A program made the position numbers and the translations under genes. Source: Histoplasma ohiense (lineage: Eukaryota > Ascomycota > Eurotiomycetes > Onygenales > Ajellomycetaceae). Taken from it: 64,000 nucleotides of DNA. A model generated the notes under the pieces. That model was given only the letters and a program-made list of their open reading frames with translations. It did no database searches and was not told where the DNA came from. The stretch's first letter is position 1. Every line of letters starts with the position of its first letter. Below are positions 10,997 through 21,795 of the stretch, in pieces. The stretch spans positions 5,208,001 to 5,272,000 of the forward strand of contig JAEVHH010000004.1 in the NCBI GenBank assembly GCA_017607445.1, read 5' to 3'.

Positions 10997-12283
10997 TCAT
11001 CCCATCATCTCCTCATCATCAAATTCAAATCGATCTATCACCTGCCTGGCTGTACCTGCCATGCGGCTGCACATATATTCTGTATCCTGCGGCTGGCCAC
11101 CCTCACTCGTGGGTACTTCGTTGTTCGGCTTGGGGATTCCTGTGCAGTAGTCGGTGTGTTCTCTGGCCTGAGCGTGCCACCAGCGCTGTCTAGCCTCCAG
11201 CTCCTGGATCAGAGAGAGAAGGCTAGGGCATCCCGAGATCTCTTCTTGGACGGAATCAACCATGGGGGTAATAGCACTGCCAATCACTCCGTGTCTAACA
11301 ACATGGCGCAGCCACCTCTTCCACCGCCGCTGCCGTTCGCCAGGGTCCGAGGGTAAAGAGGCAATGAAGGCCGGGGAGAGGACATTTCTGCCCAATTGCT
11401 CCGCGTCCATATGCGAGACCTTGAACCAGGTGTCCCCAATCACGTTGAGAAGGCTTCCGAGTATCATCAGATTTTGCACTAAGCTGTTGAAGGCCTGAGG
11501 GCATATTTCGCAGTATATTACCCCTCTAGCATTGCGAGCTGCGTTGTAGAGGGTGGAGAGGGTTTGAGACGAGGGTGGAAAGCAAGTGAGTGTGGACAGG
11601 GAATTGAGACAGAGATACATATAAGAGACGCATGAACATGGTGAGAGTGGTTGTAGTTGCCGGTATGCTTCGGGGGCTGTTACAGGGACAGAACTTATTG
11701 GGAAAGTAGTTGACGACGGTGGTGGGGTGAACATGCCACCACCAGATGGTTGCGAGTACGACGGTTGTGTCGGATAAGACGACGCCGGAAGCTGGATGGG
11801 TGTCTGTGCAGGGCCGCGTTCCCCGTATATTGGGTTGCTGGAGGCATACAGATCTGGTGACATCACATAGGAAGTGTATGGAGCGTCCATGGTGGTTGCA
11901 GGAACCGCGCGGGTAGAGCCCGCGAGTGAAAATGGCGGCGATCCTACCAGGCCAGGAATACACCGTGGATAATCAGGAAACTGCGGTGCTGTCACTGGTA
12001 TCTGTGCATCCTCCTGTCGTGCTCGCGACTTCGGAGGGCGGCCCATTGGTTTCTGGATCGAGTAGTGGCAGTATAGACTCTGTTTCACGCATCGACTGCA
12101 GCCGCCGGCTTCGCCAGAGCATTTCAACTTTCGCTGCCCTGGTATTACTCATCATCAATAAACACCTTCAAAAGACATCGTCATGTTGTCAGACTTACTG
12201 CATTCGTCGCAAGCGGCATGCCTTTTGCGTGAAGCCCTTGATTCCGTGGCAGGGCCGGTTGAAGGATTACGTGAGAGAGACAT
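10997..12283 (-). CDS. Zn2Cys6 transcription factor with AflR-like C-terminal region
   Basis: Two exons, 12283-12199 and 12138-10997 (408 residues); an in-frame ATG at 12307 would add eight residues. Splicing completes a canonical binuclear zinc cluster, residues 25-52: C-x2-C-x6-C-x6-C-x2-C-x6-C (ACDECRQRKLKC...GGCSRC...YC). A GRPPK stretch at about residue 61 resembles an AT-hook core and directly follows the cluster. The middle is Pro/Ser/Thr-rich. The C-terminal half (SPCSCVSYMYLCLNSLSTL, then VIYCEICPQAFNSLVQNLMILGSLL) resembles the AflR-type domain of secondary-metabolism regulators, though I see no biosynthetic genes nearby. It is a nuclear DNA-binding protein; target genes are unknown. 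Splice phase A|GG gives Arg inside the cluster. Confidence 0.85.
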
Positions 12284-12307
12284 TCTTATTTCTGCAACAA
12301 CTGCCAT

Positions 12308-13534
12308 TATGGAGACCAAAGGGAAAACCTGACGAAAAAACTAAGGGGAAGGCGACGGATTATATACAGCTTATGACATCCCGAAGCCCTACTTTCTAAA
12401 AATGAAGAGGCATTTCAAATTTCGGCCTCCAAGCCAGTAACTAACTTGGGAGAAACTCGCTAGGGTTGTTCGCTGGTTAGAGCTTTGCGCTTGACTATTC
12501 CTAAACAAGCCACATCAAGGGATCGACCTGGTTGACATAATCTCAGCTGCGTCGATAAGTTATCAATACCGTCTTCTGGCCATCAGCCAAGCAAGATGTC
12601 AGCAAGCGTCTTACCCCCTGCCCACCCATTGCACGAAATTCGTCTGCTCAACGAATTTCTTCCCTTGCTTCAGTTTCATCACGACGAATGAGAGCGCTGG
12701 GGTGAAACTATTTCCCCCTGCATTCCATCCGTTGAATTAACCATGTAGTTGCTTGCTAACCCTATTTCGACCGCTGGAGAGCGCAAATGCAACCGTTGCT
12801 CTATCGCCTATTAATGGAACTAGAGTTTCCCAGCAGTGCCCCGGGACGGGCTAAATTAAGAATATGAATTAGTAAGAATAGCTTAAAATACCCGCTCGAG
12901 GAGAGGTCCACAGTGAGGGCATTCGCACTCATCACAGCCAGCATGATAATGACAATAATAATGAAGCCCGTGAGGCTTCCAAAACGTGCTGTGGCAGCCA
13001 AACCCCTGGATTAGGGCTTAGTCGTCCGAAAGAGGAAGTGCTCAGGTCTAAATCTGGAACAGGTGTGCCACGTGACCAGTCCGCAGCCATCCATGGATGT
13101 CATTTAGGGCTGCCAGGGTGCGAGGATGAGCCCAGTCCTGCGCCCAGAAAAATGGTTAGCCGGTGAGAGAATTTGGATTTTCGCAAAGAAGCGGGACTAA
13201 CGATGCAAGCCCTGAGCTTATTCCTACCTAGGTACGGAGTATACGGAGTACAGTCGGCAGCCAGCCGGTGCGTGACTGACTGTTTGTCCAATCTGTCCCC
13301 CTGTTTGGAAGATATTATTAGTTTCGCAGGTGTTGGTGGCTGGAAAGATACGCTTATGTCCTGCAATACGATACACGCGTCATGGTATCGGAGAGGGAAT
13401 TACTATTTCTCCGGTATCGAGCCTGGAGCCGCTTGGTCTCGCGCTAACAGAAAAAAAAAAAAAGTTCAACGAGCTCCACACCAGGTGCATCAAGGAGTTT
13501 TTCAACCCGCACATACCGGCGGTCATTGTTTACA
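12308..13534. promoter_or_regulatory. Divergent upstream region of the Zn2Cys6 gene and ERB1
   Basis: About 1.2 kb, without a supportable gene. It contains two adjacent copies of TACGGAGTA at about 13233-13251 and a 13-base A run near 13450, shortly before the ERB1 start. Confidence 0.5.
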
Positions 13535-15901
13535 ATGGGCGATTTGAAAGGTTCCAGAAAACGCAAGGCGGTCACCAGGGATCTAGACGAGGAGCCTGGA
13601 GTGGTCTCCGGGGACGAACTGAATCTGGATGCTTTGGATGGAGACCTTTCCGATAAATCTCATGACACGGAGCACAGTAGCGATTCCGAAATAGAACTGG
13701 TCGACGACCTCAGCAGTGACGATGTGGAGGAATATGAGGATGAATTTGACAGTGATGAAGTTCCCTCAGACATTGAGTCCAAGCCTATTAGGGAAAAGTC
13801 AAAGCCGGACCGTGGTGTCGACATCGTTGTTCGCGGTGAAGAGGTAACATCCGACGGTGAATTAGGAGACGGATACGATGATGATAAACTAAATTACCGA
13901 GTGACGAAGGATGCCAATGGGAATGAGCGGTATATATATGATGAAATCAACCCAGATGACAACTCAGATTACTCCGAAGCGGACGAAAATGCGAACACCA
14001 TTGGCAACATTCCCCTCTCCTTTTACGACCAATATCCGCACATCGGTTATAACATCAATGGCAAAAAGATAATGCGACCAGCAAAGGGGCAGGCTCTTGA
14101 TGCTCTCCTGGATAGCATTGAACTTCCCAAAGGATTTACAGGCCTGACTGACCCGTCCACTGGAAAACCCTTGGAATTAAACCAAGATGAATTGGAACTA
14201 CTGCGCAAGGTGCAGATGAATGAAATCACCGAAGATGGCTACGACCCTTACCAGCCAACTATTGAGTACTTTACTAGCAAATTGGAGATCATGCCATTGA
14301 ACGCGGCACCAGAACCCAAAAGGCGGTTTGTCCCCTCGAAACACGAGGCTAAACGGGTGATGAAACTCGTCAAGGCAATTAGAGAAGGCCGGATACTTCC
14401 CTATAAGCCACCAACAGAGAAAGCTGAAGCGGAGGAGGGCGTGTGGACATATGACCTCTGGGCCAATGAAACCCCACGGGCAGACCACCCCATGCACATA
14501 CCTGCCCCTAAGCTTCCTCCCCCTGGTTATGAGGAAAGTTACCATCCACCACCAGAGTATCTACCAGATGAAAAAGAGAAAGCAGCCTGGTTAAATACAG
14601 ACCCAGAGGATCGAGAGAGAGAATATCTACCTGCTGATTATGATGCTCTTCGAAAGGTTCCCGGTTATGACTCATTTGTCAAGGAGAAATTTGAGCGCTG
14701 CCTTGATTTGTATTTGGCCCCCAGAGTTAGGAGGAGTAAACTAAATATCGACCCCGAAAGTTTACTTCCCAAGTTGCCCAGCCCAGAAGAGCTGAAACCT
14801 TTCCCGTCAACCTGCGCAACTCTATTTCGTGGACACAGTGGGCGTGTTCGTACACTGGCCATTGATCCAACTGGGGTCTGGCTTGCAAGTGGTGGTGACG
14901 ATGGTACAGTCCGTGTGTGGGAACTTCTTACGGGCCGACAGATCTGGAGTGTGAAGCTGAGCGATGAAGACCCTGTCAACGTTATCCGATGGAGGCCTTC
15001 GAAAGATGCTGTGGTTTTAGCAGCTGCCACTGGAGATAGCATCCACCTTATTGTCCCTCCGATACTCGATCCGGAAATGGAAAAGACCAGCCTTGATATT
15101 GTTGATGCTGGATGGGGTTACGCTAAAACGTTGACCTCAGATAGCACGAAGAAGACGCCCGTACAATGGACTCGTCCTTCACCCTCACTTCTCGACTCCG
15201 GTGTCCAGGCTGTTATCTCACTAGGTTATGTGGCCAAGTCTCTCTCCTGGCACCGACGCGGCGATTACTTCGTGACCGTATGCCCCGGCACAGCCACCCC
15301 CGTCTCTCTCGCGATCGCAATCCACAACCTCTCCAAACACCTCACGCAGCACCCCTTCCGCCGTCGCCTGAAGGGTGGCGGTCCACCCCAAACTGCTCAC
15401 TTCCACCCATCCAAACCAATCCTCTTCGTCGCAAACCAGCGCACTATTCGCTCGTACGATCTTTCTCGCCAGAGCCTCGTCAAGATTCTCCAGCCAGGTG
15501 CCCGGTGGATCTCCTCCTTTGATATCCATCCGACCTCCTCTACCACCTCTGGCGGCGACAATCTAATTGTCGGCTCCTACGATCGCCGCCTCCTCTGGCA
15601 CGATGTCGACCTCTCTCCGCGTCCGTATAAAACGCTCCGTTATCACCAAAAAGCCATCCGCGCCGTGCGGTATCATTCCAACTATCCACTATTTGCTGAT
15701 GCTAGTGATGACGGCTCTCTCCAGATTTTCCACGGAAGCGTCACGGGCGATCTGCTGAGTAATGCGAGCATCGTCCCGTTGAAGGTCCTCCGTGGCCATA
15801 AGGTCACAGGAGAATTGGGTGTTTTGGATCTAGATTGGCATCCGAGGGAGGCATGGTGTGTCAGCGCAGGTGCGGATGGAACATGTCGGCTGTGGACATA
15901 A
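13535..15901 (+). CDS. ERB1: Ribosome biogenesis protein Erb1 (BOP1)
   Basis: Single exon of 788 residues. An acidic Ser/Asp-rich N-terminus is followed by the BOP1NT domain, about residues 155-410, with IGYNINGKKIMRPAKG and PKRRFVPSKHEAKRV. WD40 repeats fill the C-terminal half from about residue 431 (LFRGHSGRVRTLAIDPTGVW, SGGDDGTVRVWE) to the end (ADGTCRLWT). Erb1 forms the PeBoW (Nop7-Erb1-Ytm1) complex needed for pre-60S maturation and 27S pre-rRNA processing in the nucleolus. The ATG at 13535 is the first ATG in frame and gives MGDLKGSRKRKA. It is convergent with RIX7, which encodes another 60S factor. Confidence 0.96.
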   Translation: MGDLKGSRKRKAVTRDLDEEPGVVSGDELNLDALDGDLSDKSHDTEHSSDSEIELVDDLSSDDVEEYEDEFDSDEVPSDIESKPIREKSKPDRGVDIVVRGEEVTSDGELGDGYDDDKLNYRVTKDANGNERYIYDEINPDDNSDYSEADENANTIGNIPLSFYDQYPHIGYNINGKKIMRPAKGQALDALLDSIELPKGFTGLTDPSTGKPLELNQDELELLRKVQMNEITEDGYDPYQPTIEYFTSKLEIMPLNAAPEPKRRFVPSKHEAKRVMKLVKAIREGRILPYKPPTEKAEAEEGVWTYDLWANETPRADHPMHIPAPKLPPPGYEESYHPPPEYLPDEKEKAAWLNTDPEDREREYLPADYDALRKVPGYDSFVKEKFERCLDLYLAPRVRRSKLNIDPESLLPKLPSPEELKPFPSTCATLFRGHSGRVRTLAIDPTGVWLASGGDDGTVRVWELLTGRQIWSVKLSDEDPVNVIRWRPSKDAVVLAAATGDSIHLIVPPILDPEMEKTSLDIVDAGWGYAKTLTSDSTKKTPVQWTRPSPSLLDSGVQAVISLGYVAKSLSWHRRGDYFVTVCPGTATPVSLAIAIHNLSKHLTQHPFRRRLKGGGPPQTAHFHPSKPILFVANQRTIRSYDLSRQSLVKILQPGARWISSFDIHPTSSTTSGGDNLIVGSYDRRLLWHDVDLSPRPYKTLRYHQKAIRAVRYHSNYPLFADASDDGSLQIFHGSVTGDLLSNASIVPLKVLRGHKVTGELGVLDLDWHPREAWCVSAGADGTCRLWT

Positions 15902-16236
15902 GATTTTCTGCCTTATATATAATGCTATGGGCTTCATTCAAATGATTGGGCTTTCGATCTTGCACAATTGGCAGACATCATTTCATCCATTGATTTCAAT
16001 GTTCCTTGATATAGATATAATAAAAAGACTTTTTATATTTAGAGTACCGCGAATGAAAAATGGCGGAAAAAAAATATGTAGGGAAATTTTATTTTCCCCA
16101 ACTGATGCTTCTATTTGAGTATCTATAGATATCAGATTCAAAATAAAACTCATGATAACCATCTGAAATGCTCGGTTTCCAGTGGACAGAGGTTTTATGA
16201 CTCACTATAAGTGAGGGTTTCCAAAAGAGATTACGT
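15902..16236. other. Convergent 3' spacer ERB1/RIX7
   Basis: 335 AT-rich bases shared by two convergent 3' ends. Nothing else is seen. Confidence 0.6.
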
Positions 16237-18639
16237 CTAGATAACATTCCCACCTTCCCAATCCCTCCTCAACTTCTCATACTTCCTCAAATCCGACACA
16301 CTAGGCCTAATTCCCGCTTTCGCCGCCACGAAGTCCTCGAAACGTATCGTATCCCGCCGCTTTATGGCAGAATAACCAGCCCGACGTAACAACGATCCCA
16401 GATCAGCACCGCTAAACCCTTCACACGACCTCGCCAACCCTTCAATATCATCCGAGAACTCAATCGGCAATTTCCGCAGCAGCGTCTGCAGAATCTCCAC
16501 CCGTTCATCAGCACTAGGCAGATTTACAAACAACAAGGTCTCCAGCCGGCCCGGCCGCAGCATAGCCGGATCGATAATATCCGGCCGATTTGTGGCGGCG
16601 ATGACGTATATACCCTGCCGGGCGCTACCCAGCCCATCCAGCTCTGTGAGAAGGGTATTGACGACACGCGCGGAAGCTTCAGAGAGCGTATCATCGCGGC
16701 GGGGGACGAGGGCGTCCAGCTCATCAAAGAAAATGACGCAGGGGACCGAGGAGCGGGCGCGCACAAAGACCTGCCGGACGGCTCGTTCGGATTCGCCAAC
16801 GTATTTATTCAGCAGCTCCGGGCCCTTGACGCTGATGAAGTTGGCGCGAGACTCGTTGGCGACTGCTTTGGCGAGGAGTGTTTTTCCGCAGCCCGGAGGG
16901 CCCCAGAGCAAAACTCCTGTTGGGGCAGTGATGCCGACGCGGGCGTATATGTCTGGGTTGCGGATGGGTTCGACTATTGCTGTGGCGAGTTCGTCACGGA
17001 CGCCGGATAGGGCGCCGATGTCTGCCCATGTTGTGTCTGGGATGGTGGCGAAACCTTCGCGCTTAGAGGATGGTTGGATTTTAGGTAGGGCGGTGAAGAA
17101 ATCTGTGTTGGAGACTGAGACTGTTTGGGCTTCGGAGTCGAGAGGGGTTTCGCGGGCGTGTTTGATGAGGCGGCGGAGTTCGAGGATTTTGGGGCTGATA
17201 TTGTTATTGCGGTTACCGTCATCTTCATTTGCAGTGTCTCCTATGTCCATTTCATCGCCTGTATGTGATTTCAGGAGTTCAATATATCGTTTTATGGCCG
17301 CCGATCCAGCGGTGGAGACGAGGTCGTTCAGATCAGCACCGACAAATCCGGGGGTTCTTTTTGCCAGGAGCTTGAAGTCCAGATCATCTGCCAGGTTCAT
17401 GTCCCTTGTTAGAGTACGAAGGATTTGCTCCCTCACGGGCTCGCTCGGGACGGTAAGATTGATCTCCTTGTCAAATCTCCCACCTCGCCGAAGCGCAGCA
17501 TCCAAGCTATCTGGTCGATTCGTAGCTGCCAATACAATCACAGGTTTCCCATCCGTTTTTTCCAAAGCCAAATCATCCATGCAAGTAAGTAATTGGGCAA
17601 CGATACGTTTTTCCATTTCCCTCTGAGCACTCTCGCGTTTAGGGGTGATCGCGTCGATTTCGTCAATGAATATAAGGCATGGCGCAACTTTCTTTGCCTC
17701 ATCGAAATGTTCCCGTAGTGCCTTCTCGGATTCTCCAGACATACCAGAGACTATCGACGGCGCTGATATTGCGATAAACGGCACACCAAGCTCCGCTGCA
17801 AAGGCATTGGCAATCATGGTTTTGCCACAACCAGGTGGGCCGTGAAGCAATACCCCCCGGGGAGGTTGCACTTTCGACGAGGAATAGACCTGAGGGCGTG
17901 TCATGGGCAAGACTAGAAGGTCTTCAAGTTCCTGAATTATATCGTCCACTCCGCCTAGATCCGCCAAGTTTACATGAGTAGGAGGTGACCTGTCAATATT
18001 GCTTTCACCCTTTCTTCGTTTAGGATGCGACTCCCCGCCAGCCTGCCGTCTCTTATTTGATATAGCTGTAGGCGCTGGCGATGCCGAATCAGTTCCTGCC
18101 ACATCCACTGGTTTCTTGGGCATCGCTGGCATCTTTGATTGAGTGTCCCACATTCCCACGATATTCTTGTTCATGCGATTAGAATCCTTGATACGATCAG
18201 CAAATCCCATTAATGCCACCTCAGGAGAAAATTTTCCAGCGAGTAAGCAAGCATACCAGAATTTCGTTTTTCTCCTCCAATCCTTCGAAATCTCCGTTAA
18301 CCGAATCCGATTCCTCATTGCCAAGCGCATCCGTTTTGACTACCTCCAGTACCCGTTCGATACTGTCTTCCAGCAATTTCTTCCCTCTTCGGTTGAGACT
18401 AGAATTTGAACGTTTTATCCGCTCGTAGACAAACCACGGAGTTAAGCGTCCATTTTCCCCTTCTAAGTGGAGGTCGTCGGCAATCTTGCGCACTATTTGA
18501 TATACCTTGTTTGCGATAGGAAGGTCAAATCACATATTCGTGTTTAAAAAAAAAAAAAAAAACCGGAGATTCATGAGCATACCTCTTTATCAAGACCATG
18601 CCCGAGCGTTGGTCTACCACCACGGTTTCTCGGAGCCAT
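16237..18639 (-). CDS. RIX7: AAA ATPase Rix7/NVL, pre-60S remodelling
   Basis: Three exons: 18639-18583 (MAPRNRGGRPTLGHGL...), 18505-18257 and 18219-16237 (762 residues). The N-terminal winged-helix-like region (VYQIVRKIADDL...LTPWFVYERIKRSN) is typical of the Rix7/NVL2 family. Two AAA modules follow. The first has Walker A GPPGCGKT near residue 229 and Walker B LIFIDEIDAI; the second has GPPGCGKT near residue 540, VIFFDELDAL and the AATNRPDIIDPAMLRPGR segment. Rix7 extracts Nsa1 from pre-60S particles in the nucleolus using ATP. Intron 2 would be only 37 bases (18256-18220), short for this lineage, but it is the only join I found that keeps the EEKNEIL|VALMGFAD sequence in frame. It is divergent from VPS20. 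Confidence 0.94.
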
Positions 18640-19113
18640 ACAGCAGTGGGAAGGCCGTCAACGGTCCTCTCTTTCTTACTTCTCTCTCGAGGAACTTGTG
18701 ATCTTCTGTATAAAATTCGATATTAGAAATCTAGAGGTGTGGAAAAATGATAGACCGAAATCGCCTGGGCAACGATCCAGGTCATGTGACTTACTCCTTC
18801 CATCAAGCATTTGCTTCTATAGAAAAGACCCATTTGAGCCGAACACTATGATATATTACTTGAAAGAAAAACAAACCGCGGCTTTCTACGGAGCTTTATC
18901 TTGACTTTGGTTTCACTTGCTTTGAGCCAAAATTTTACATCTCGGAGAATTGTCAGCGACTATCAGTCTTATCTTATCAATCTGGAGTGTTCCGCTGTAA
19001 TACGGCCATGTATTAATATTACCGCTGCTCCCTCCAGGTCGCCTTCGCTTGCCTGACCAGACCAAAAACCACCAAAACTTCCTCTTCACTCCCACAAGAA
19101 GGATGTTACAACA
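18640..19113. promoter_or_regulatory. Divergent upstream region RIX7/VPS20
   Basis: 474 bases between two opposed starts. It must contain both promoters; no motif is assigned. Confidence 0.5.
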
Positions 19114-19978
19114 ATGGGCAACACATCCAGCTCGCAGAAAATATCCGCTCAAGACAAGTATGGCTTTCCCCCACTTCCAACAGACCCCCGTAATCCCCTA
19201 TCACTTCTCCGTCTCCCCGTACATGCCCAAATCCTATGATCTATTAAGCTTACCGCTCAACTGCGCAACTTACTCCACAGAGCAATCCTTGACCTGAAAA
19301 ACCAACGCGACAAACTCCACCAATACCAAAAACGCATCACCGCTCTCACAGACCGCGAAACCCAAATCGCGCGAGAATGCCTTGCCCGCAACGACCGGTC
19401 ACGCGCCCTGCTGGCTCTCCGCCGTAAGAAGTATCAGCAGTCCCTACTGGCGAAGACAGACGCGCAACTTGATCAGCTAGAGCGGTTAACGGGTAGTGTC
19501 GAGTTTGCCCTGGTGCAGAAGGATGTGCTGTTTGGGCTGAGCCAGGGGACCAAGGTGCTGCAGACGATCCATAAGGAGATGGGGGGCCTCGAAGCGGTGG
19601 AGAAGTTGATGGGCGATACAGAAGAAGCCAGGGCGTATCAGGAGGTTCGTTTTATATCTTATATCCCCGTTGTCTTGCCCTTAGTTATCCTGTATTGCTT
19701 TTTGAACGTTACTGTCCATTCTTGTGCTCATACGCCCTGGATTTCAACAGGAGGTCAGCCGCATGCTGGGTGGCCAAATGTCCAACCAAGACGAGGACGA
19801 GGTAGAAGATGAGCTCGAGGCAATGGAGTTGGAAATTTCTGGCCCGGTCAGTCTTCCGGATGTGCCTACATCGGCGCTGAACGAGGAGGCGGAGCTGGAG
19901 AAACAGGAGAAGGCCAAACAGCGTGCCAAAGCCAGGGCGAGGGCGAGGGAGAGGGCGGCCGTGCCGATGGAAGCTTAG
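19114..19978 (+). CDS. VPS20: ESCRT-III subunit Vps20 (CHMP6)
   Basis: Three exons: 19114-19157, 19281-19644 and 19751-19978 (211 residues). It starts MGNTSSSQKISAQDK, a Gly-2 context fitting N-myristoylation as in Vps20/CHMP6. The Snf7 fold follows: AILDLKNQRDKLHQYQKRI, ALLALRRKKYQQSLLAKTD, VEFALVQKDVLFGLSQG, then the acidic SNQDEDEVEDELEAMEL near the C-terminus, the region of Vps4/MIT interaction in this family. Vps20 is recruited by ESCRT-II on endosomes and nucleates Snf7 polymers for multivesicular body sorting. Exon 1 and its join AA|A GCA are clear. The second junction has two in-frame acceptors three bases apart (AYQEEVS or AYQEVS). Confidence 0.92.
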
Positions 19979-20463
19979 TTGGGGTTGCCCGTTGGCTCCT
20001 CTTTTGATCCTTTCTTTTGTTTTTCGTCTTGCATAGCGATTTTATGTTGGCGTTAGATGGCATATATTACATACATAGTTCATCCTCTTTTTACTGTAGC
20101 TTCTGGCGTCCAGGCTCTCAAGAGTGGGATATCTTTGTGAAGTACCTGGTTCTCTATCTATTGCTGGTGGTTTGCATTTTACGTTTACATCTACATTTAT
20201 ATTATCCTTGCCCGCGTGTGGCGTTTTATTCCTCAACACCTATCTAGAGACGAATTTGAGCGATACAGAAACAGTCATAACATAATCTCTATGGTGCTGC
20301 ACTCATATGCTAAGGAACGAATATAATTGTATTACTAATAATTGCAAGAAGGGAATAGAATTTCAACAACATGAAAGGAGGGGGAGAAATAATTGACTCA
20401 GAGCGTTGCCAGACAAATAATCATACCACATTTCGTCGTCATCAACACATAAAAAACCCTCGC
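19979..20463. other. Convergent 3' spacer VPS20/PITH gene
   Basis: 485 bases with both 3' ends. AT-rich; no gene seen. Confidence 0.55.
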
Positions 20464-21366
20464 TTAAGGGGACCCCTCCCTGCCCGCACTGACATCAGGA
20501 AGAGTGAAAGCCCTTACCTGCCAGGGCCAATAGTCCTCCCCACCCCCTGCACCCCCTGGATAACGGCATGATCCCTCGGGTTCGCCGCAGCCTCGTACAA
20601 AAACGTCACGGGCTCCCTATTCAATGCCATATGCTGTCCCTTAAACCCCACATACGAAACCCGCGTCACTTCCTCCTCACCCTGGCTCCAATTTTCCTCG
20701 AAAAACAGCGTGATGGACGTTGTGGTGTTGAACTGCGCTCTGTTCAGAGGGATCTCGAGCACATCTGAGGTAGGGCCGGTGAGGGTTTGAGGCACGGAGA
20801 GGGTCTGGGTTGGGGCTAGATCTGCGGCCGTGGAAAAGTCGAGGTCTGGTCTGTTGCGGAAAAGTTTTACAGTTTTGGGTGCTGAGGCGGTTGGGGCGGA
20901 GAAGAGGAGGAGGGAGTGGAGTTTTGTTTGGCCCGTGAAGCTACGCGAAGTGGGGTCAGTTAAGGGAAGCCCGAATTATTGGCTAATGTTTGAGAGAGTG
21001 ATTGTATTCCTCTTGTTCCTCATGCATGGATGGTTGTGGAAGGGAAAGGTATATATCACAGAATTTGTTTGGTGGGATGGAGGGGTTGAGAAATTAAACT
21101 AACGGGATATACATGAGCAATTGTTCATCAACATCACTCTCCAACTCCGGTAGCTCGTCTAGCCGTTGCGCCCATGTTTTTTTCACGATGGCTGCGCCAG
21201 ACTTGGACTCTGCTTCGTTCAGGGTGACGATGCCATCGAAATCGATTTGCTGGTAGAGATTCGATTGGAGGGCGGGGGTAATGTCGGAGGAATGGTCGTG
21301 GTCGTGGTGGCCATCCTCCCCGTGCTCATGGCTATGGCTGTGATCGTGATCGTGGTGATGGGGCAT
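20464..21366 (-). CDS. PITH-domain protein (DUF1000)
   Basis: Three exons: 21366-21104, 20940-20518 and 20488-20464 (236 residues). The N-terminus is His/Asp-rich (MPHHHDHDHSHSHEHGEDG) and could bind metal. The PITH domain spans roughly residues 35-225, with LYQQIDFDGIVTLNEAE, PFTGQTKLHSLLLFS, LEIPLNRAQFNTTTSI and EAAANPRDHAV. PITH is the proteasome-interacting domain found C-terminal to thioredoxin in TXNL1; stand-alone members (human PITHD1, S. pombe homologues) are known, with no settled enzymatic role. The last exon of eight codons is inferred from a GTAAGG donor and a TCAG acceptor and yields ...GPGSAGREGSP. Confidence 0.85.
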
Positions 21367-21795
21367 TTTGATTGATTTCCATCCGAGGGATGTAGTATGG
21401 GAAAGGGACGCAATCCTGGTGTTGCTATGATTTGTGGAAGTAGGCGTGGTGTGGTCTGCCGGTGACGCTTGCTTATGATGTCAGAACTCGCGTCGAAGCA
21501 GGCAGAATGAAGCAATGCAGATAAATAACAACAGCACAGGGAATAATCAACTGGGAGGACGACTTCCAGGGTTTGCTTCGAGGGGATCATGTACATAAAT
21601 GTACGCTTCTATCCAATTGGCTAAGGGTGTCTTTATATTCCAAATTCTTCATTAATGTTATTTTGTTTGAAAAAGACTAGTTATATGGTTTTTGTACTGT
21701 ACAAGCTCAAAATCACGGTTCGTCGACCTTAACTCGCCCAATCCCGGGCATCCTGCTTGGATTAGAGGATTAAAAAACTTAGGTGTATTTATTTA

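Noticed and set aside
12755..12764. CTAACCCTA as a telomerase template or telomere remnant
   Set aside because: Nine bases are expected by chance in a window this long, and no supporting motifs are adjacent.
16592..17626. 344-codon plus-strand frame antisense to RIX7
   Set aside because: It lies wholly opposite the RIX7 AAA modules, is Ser/Arg-rich in the way of a shadow frame, and has no recognisable domain.
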